This document shows positions 59,758 through 64,000 of a stretch of DNA of 64,000 nucleotides, in pieces. This stretch comes from Phoenix dactylifera (taxonomy: Eukaryota; Streptophyta; Magnoliopsida; Arecales; Arecaceae). The notes under the pieces were generated by a model. It was not told the origin of the DNA, made no database searches, and saw nothing but the letters and a program-made list of their open reading frames with translations. The stretch covers positions 2,914,001-2,978,000 of the forward strand of contig NC_052400.1 of assembly GCF_009389715.1 (NCBI RefSeq). Reading direction: 5' to 3'. Position 1 is the stretch's first letter. The number at the start of each line of letters is the position of its first letter. The position numbers and the translations under genes were made by a program.

Positions 59758-60955
59758 TACCTGTGTTGGAGCCGCTGTTGTGGATTAATTTTTACCCGGC
59801 ATGTTGTTTTGGATTTCAGAAATCAGAGTAATTTTTATCTGTCTTAGCATTAGCACCTTCAGTGGGCTCATATAAATATATCACACAGGCAAAACAGGAA
59901 TATTATGGAATAAACTAAGCTAAAACCAAAGCCAACTAGAAGCAATATTCATACAGGCAATATATCAAATACCTGAAGAGCAAAAAGAAAGCACACCAAA
60001 TTTACATGGAAAACCCTCCAGTGTAGAGGGTAAAAAACTATGGGGCAAATCCAATCAATCCACTATAATAAATATAAAGTTTACAATTCTCAAGTTTATA
60101 CCCAAAACTTGAGTTCATAATAAATTAGAAAAACTGCAATATCATTTTTGTAAGAGTAACAATGATCTCATCGAAACCACCACAATGTGATGAACCCAAA
60201 AATGTAATGAGATTCCTAACAATGAATACTACAACTTCCTATAGCATCAAATACAACTCTTAGATAGAAACCCAATTTGTTAAATCACTGTGTGAAAAAC
60301 CACACCCAAAAAAGGTAAAGAAAGAAAAAACATGTTTTGAGTTCCTTTCTCCTTCTCCGTTCGGCGTGCAAATCTCATTCACTGCTGCTGCAAGTTGCCC
60401 TCTGTCCTTTTGTCACAGCACTCCTTGGCTCCCTTTCTTTTTCTTTTGTTTCTCAGCTGCTAGCCCCAGGTTCACGCGTCCCTTTTTCTATTTCATCATT
60501 CACTCTCCCATGCGATCCTTAAAAAAAAAAAAAAGAACAAAGATCAAGCCTTAATGGGCTATTGGGCCTCCTCAAGTGGGCTGGACCCACTTACAAAAAC
60601 ATATCATATGTTTGTTTGATTACTCTTTCTAGCAAGCACATACAACAAAAAAAAGAGAAAAACAAACTGTTGCATATTTAGACGTGCTATTAGCATGATG
60701 TTGGACCCAAGGTGCTCTTGGTCCGCTCCTATGGGTTGAGTTGCATGGTATCAAGCCACCTGGGCATTTTTCGAGAGTTTACAGCAATAGTTATTATAAT
60801 ATTACAGCATTGGCTATGAAAGTTGTTAAGGGATTTTGTTAATATTCATGCTTAGTTTATTCCTCTAAACACTAGCAATAATTGAAGCACCCTGATGTCA
60901 CTTCTAGGTGCGCCTTTAAATGGTTCGAAGGCAGTTGAAGCCATGGAGTGGGAGA
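59758..60955 (+). repeat. Downstream block D2, promoter region of UGT gene 3
   Basis: This block matches D1 (55449-56634) and lies directly between the end of gene 2 and the start codon of gene 3, so it must contain the gene 3 promoter. CTTTAAATGG occurs near 60914, about 40 bp before the ATG. No other gene is seen. Confidence 0.8.
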
Positions 60956-62743
60956 ATGGCGGCCAGGCCTCATGCAGTTTGCCTCCCAATGGCAACTCAA
61001 GGCCACATAAATCCCTTCCTCAAGCTAGCCAAGATCCTCCACTCCAAGGGCTGCTTCATCACCTTTGTCTACACCGAGTTTGACTACGCCCGCCTGTTGA
61101 AAGCCGGCGGCCTGGATGCCGTGAAGGGCTCCGGCGACTTCCGGTTCGAGACCATCCCTGATGGCCTCCCGCCGTCCGATCTCGACGGCAACCGGCACAT
61201 GCCCAGCCTGTGCGATTCCCTCAGCAAGAACGGGTTGGTCCCCTTCCGCGATCTCATAACTAGGCTTAACAGTACTGCTTCAGCGCCTCCAGTTAGCCTT
61301 GTCATCTGGGGTGCCCTCATGAGCTTCGGCCGGAAGGCCGCCGCAGAGCTCGGCATCTCCGACATCATGTTTTGGACTGCTAGCGCTTGTGGTTTGATGG
61401 GCTTCCTCCATTATCCGCAGCTCATTGACAAGGGCTTGGCGCCACTGAAAGGTCTGGTCATCTCTCTCTTGCTCTCGCCTCCCCCCTAGTAATTTTCTAC
61501 GATTAGTGCATGGTAACAAGCCAGGTCGAGGCTTGTGTAAAAAGTTAATAATAACAAGAAGTATCTGAAAACTGAAATCTATAATATTTACCGACCCCGT
61601 TAATTAGTTGCTCTAAAGCCTTTCTCTTGGTTCTAATATAAACCACAGTGGACTTGTCCTCTCGATTATATTCATGCCAAGGAACTTGAGACGCTGGATG
61701 ACAGATAATTCTAATTTCAACAGTGCTTTTCTTGATTTTTCTTGGTTGTATGTACTCTGTAGCTCCCATTTTATGTTTACTGCTATTTTCTTTTTTTTCC
61801 CCACTGTGCAGATGAGTGTTATCTCACCAATGGATTCCTTGACACTCCCGTGGATTGGATCCCTGGCATGAGGGACATTCGACTAAGAGATCTTCCTGCA
61901 CTCCTTCGAACGACCGACCCTCACGATATCTTGTTTAACTTCCTGACTAAGGAGACACAAGAAGCCTTCGAGGCCACTGCAGTCATGATCAATACTTTCG
62001 AAGATTTGGAGCATGAAGTTCTAGATGCAATGGGACAGATGCTGCATCCCATTTACACTGTCGGTTCGATATCCATGCTTTGCAAACAGATGTCCAATAA
62101 TTCATCCATGTCTCTACCATCGAATCTATGGAAAGAGGATGCGAGTTGCATCGAGTGGTTGGATCGAAGGGACCCCAAATCCGTGGTGTACGTGAACTTT
62201 GGAAGCGTCATTAACTTGTCGATGGAGCGCTTGCTGGAGTTCGCTTGGGGGCTTGCAAATAGTAATCATTTCTTCCTGTGGGTCATCCGATCCGACCTCG
62301 TCTCCGGCGCCAAGGCCATTTTGCCGCAAGATTTTCTGAGAGAGACGAAAGAAAGGTGTTTGGTGGCAAGCTGGTGCCCGCAAGAGGAAGCTCTCTTGCA
62401 CCCTTCTGTTGGGGCGTTTTTAACACACTGTGGGTGGAATTCAACATTGGAAAGCATATGTGGCGGAGTTCCGGTTTTATGTTATCCTGCCTTTGCGGAG
62501 CAGACGACAAACTGTTACTTTGCTTGTAAGAAATGGGGTATTGGACTGGAGATTGGTGCCGATGTCAAAAGGGATGAGGTAGAGGGTGTTATTAAGGAGG
62601 TGATGGATGGGGCTAAGGGAAAGGATATGAGAAAGAAGGCTGGGAAGTTGAAGGAGATGGCAGAGAATGCTGTGAAAGAAGGCGGAACCTCCTACTCAAA
62701 CATGAACCTACTACTCAATAGCTTATTCTCAGGACTTGAATGA
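60956..62743 (+). CDS. UGT85-type UDP-glycosyltransferase, array gene 3 (catalytic Asp replaced)
   Basis: Two exons (60956-61451 and 61812-62743), product 475 residues. The intron is about 90 bp longer than in the other copies because of an extra segment at 61534-61623. The frame is open and the PSPG box (353-396, HCGWNSTLESICGGVP, FAEQ) is intact. His17 is kept (PMATQGHINP), but the segment that reads SLVIWDGIMSFG in gene 1 reads SLVIWGALMSFG here. The expected catalytic Asp119 is therefore Gly, with two neighbouring changes. It is the most diverged copy of the three. It may be a weak or altered enzyme, or on the way to becoming a pseudogene. Confidence 0.9.
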
Positions 62744-62789
62744 GTATTCATCAACATCGTTGCAGTCTCAAACTAATTACATAAATAAT

Positions 62790-62940
62790 TCATGTTTGGG
62801 CAGGAGATGGAAGCTGCTTCGGAAGCTCTGTGATATTCTGTTTTCTATTGAGTGTATTCATACACGTATTGTATGAATTATCCATCTTAGTAAAAAAAAA
62901 AATTATGTAAACTTTTTTTTTTCTAATAAAGGCCAGACGG
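62790..62940 (+). mobile_element. LINE 3'-end fragment with poly-A
   Basis: GGGCAGGAGATGGAAGCTGC, then TATTGAGTGTATTCATACAC and GTATTGTATG and a run of A near 62889-62899 match the 3' end of the minus-strand LINE at 43620-43750 (same GTATTCATACACGTA text just before its tail). Comparison with the downstream regions of genes 1 and 2 shows about 150-160 bp inserted here between TTACAT and GTCCTTT. It is an extremely truncated copy in plus orientation. Confidence 0.7.
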
Positions 62941-62945
62941 TTTTG

Positions 62946-64000
62946 TCCTTTCGAATTGGATGCACCTGCGTTGGAGCCGATGTTGAGGATTAATTTTTAC
63001 CTGGCATGTTGTTTTGGATTATAGAGGAGTGATTCTCATCTGTTTGTTTTCTTGCTCGGGTGGCACATATTAAAGGCTTCTGATACTCTTAGTTGGTTAG
63101 ATAATTAGGCTGCCTTGTCGTATAAAAGCATTTTTCTGTGCATATTTTGGATTGCAGCCATGGGGCGCCAGGGAAAAATTATATCCTACGCCATGCACGC
63201 CGGCATAGCCCTGCATTATGCTACGGAATCCATGGAAACGACGCAAGATTTAGGATATAATTTCATGTATAATGCGGTGGGGCAGGCGACAGATATTTAA
63301 ATTATCATAACCTATCTGTCTACAGTAGGATGACATGATTGCATAGGCACTATGTGATACATTAAATGGGGAATCAATGATGTGGAGCCTAGACAATCAT
63401 GATTTTTTTAACTATGATTATTGAGCTAAGCCTTTCTAGTTCTATCTCGGAGAGGGTCCCAACACGTATTTGGCATCCATACAACCGGGGATGTAATTTA
63501 ACCGAGCTTGATTGAGCCTAAATCTAACCAAGCATGATTTAAAATTAATTTCAAGCTCAGGCGAAATTGAGATCACACTTGGTTTATTTACTATTATTTC
63601 AAGCTCTATTAGAACTTGATTTCGGATGGAGTTGAACATATGCCCAATTGATTAGCTTGAAAATATTAAATTGAGCTAAAAATAAATTCATACTTGCATT
63701 TAAGCTTGGTTTAATTTTATATTAATATTTTGTAATTTTTAAAATTGATTAAATATTTAAATTTTTTGAAATGATCTTAATAGGGTGGATCATTAGATTG
63801 TATTTGTGTCGGCCTGTCTATCTCTCTATTTATCTGTTTGTCTATTTATCTATCTATCCATCCGTTTGTCTATCTGTCTGTATGTCTGTCCATCCATCCC
63901 TTCATCCATCCATCTAGCTAAAAATTAACTCAAAGCATAGATTGTTAGTTCAAGCTTGGTGCATTAGCTTCTAGCCAAGCTTAAATTGTGTTTTTTCTGA
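62946..64000. other. Region downstream of the UGT array
   Basis: The first ~100 bp match the start of blocks D1 and D2 (TGGAGCCGATGTTGAGGATT), then homology fades. From about 63480 the sequence is rich in AAGCTTG, GAGCTTG and TTCAAGCTC words typical of a decayed noncoding plant repeat. No gene was recognised. Confidence 0.5.
63808..63922. repeat. TCTA/TCTG/TCCA tetranucleotide microsatellite
   Basis: An imperfect array of TCTA, TCTG, TTTG and TCCA/CATC tetranucleotides extends for about 110 bp. Confidence 0.9.

Noticed and set aside
63115-63300. 61-codon frame downstream of the UGT array
   Set aside because: No domain or family resemblance, AT-rich flank, no supporting signals.
1-64000. tRNA and rRNA genes
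   Set aside because: I looked for TTCGA-loop plus A/B-box combinations and rRNA-like blocks by eye and found none convincing; a tRNAscan run would be decisive.

Overview
The window is nuclear DNA of a flowering plant. Genes have many short exons and long AT-rich introns, and they sit among LTR and LINE retrotransposons and small inverted-repeat elements. The proteins and the GC-rich 5' coding ends next to AT-rich introns suggest a non-grass monocot, perhaps a palm. That placement is inference; nothing here fixes the species.

Left part (1-36 kb): three conserved single-copy-type genes. (1) On the minus strand, the 5' part of a CLEC16A-family FPL-domain gene (GFS9/TT9 type; 162-6269, continuing past the left edge). 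Its first intron holds an antisense fragment of a ribosome-production-factor-1-like gene. (2) On the plus strand, a full SERRATE gene (9592-22064, 12 exons, 747 aa), the zinc-finger cofactor of miRNA processing. Its introns contain a decayed RTE-like LINE and small duplications. (3) On the plus strand, a mitochondrial-type cation diffusion facilitator, metal tolerance protein C4 (24337-34009, 13 exons, 447 aa), with a GC-AG intron. Between genes 1 and 2 lies a 481-bp inverted-repeat element inserted into another 481-bp copy of itself.

Middle part (36-48.7 kb): a 70-aa zinc-ribbon protein gene, a direct 0.4-kb duplication, a 5'-truncated LINE copy, the ribosomal protein L7 gene (minus strand, 6 exons, also with a GC-AG intron), and a nearly complete GC-rich L1-type LINE. 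The LINE ORF2 is interrupted only at a run of 13 C/G.

Right part (48.9-64 kb): a tandem array of three UGT85-type glycosyltransferase genes (two exons, 475 aa each) plus a relic of a fourth that keeps only 11 codons. The repeat unit is upstream block U, UGT, downstream block D. Comparing units reveals pre-insertion sites for a Copia element (48970-52057, 5-bp target duplication), a ~1-kb hAT-like element (54451-55448), a 377-bp MITE (56904-57280) and a LINE-tail fragment (about 62790-62940). The three UGT genes have different proximal promoters. The third has lost the aspartate expected to be the catalytic partner of the N-terminal histidine.

No tRNA, rRNA, CRISPR or bacterial-type feature was seen. 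Splice sites were placed by hand from protein similarity and GT/GC-AG signals. No search was run; family names rest on recognised motifs.
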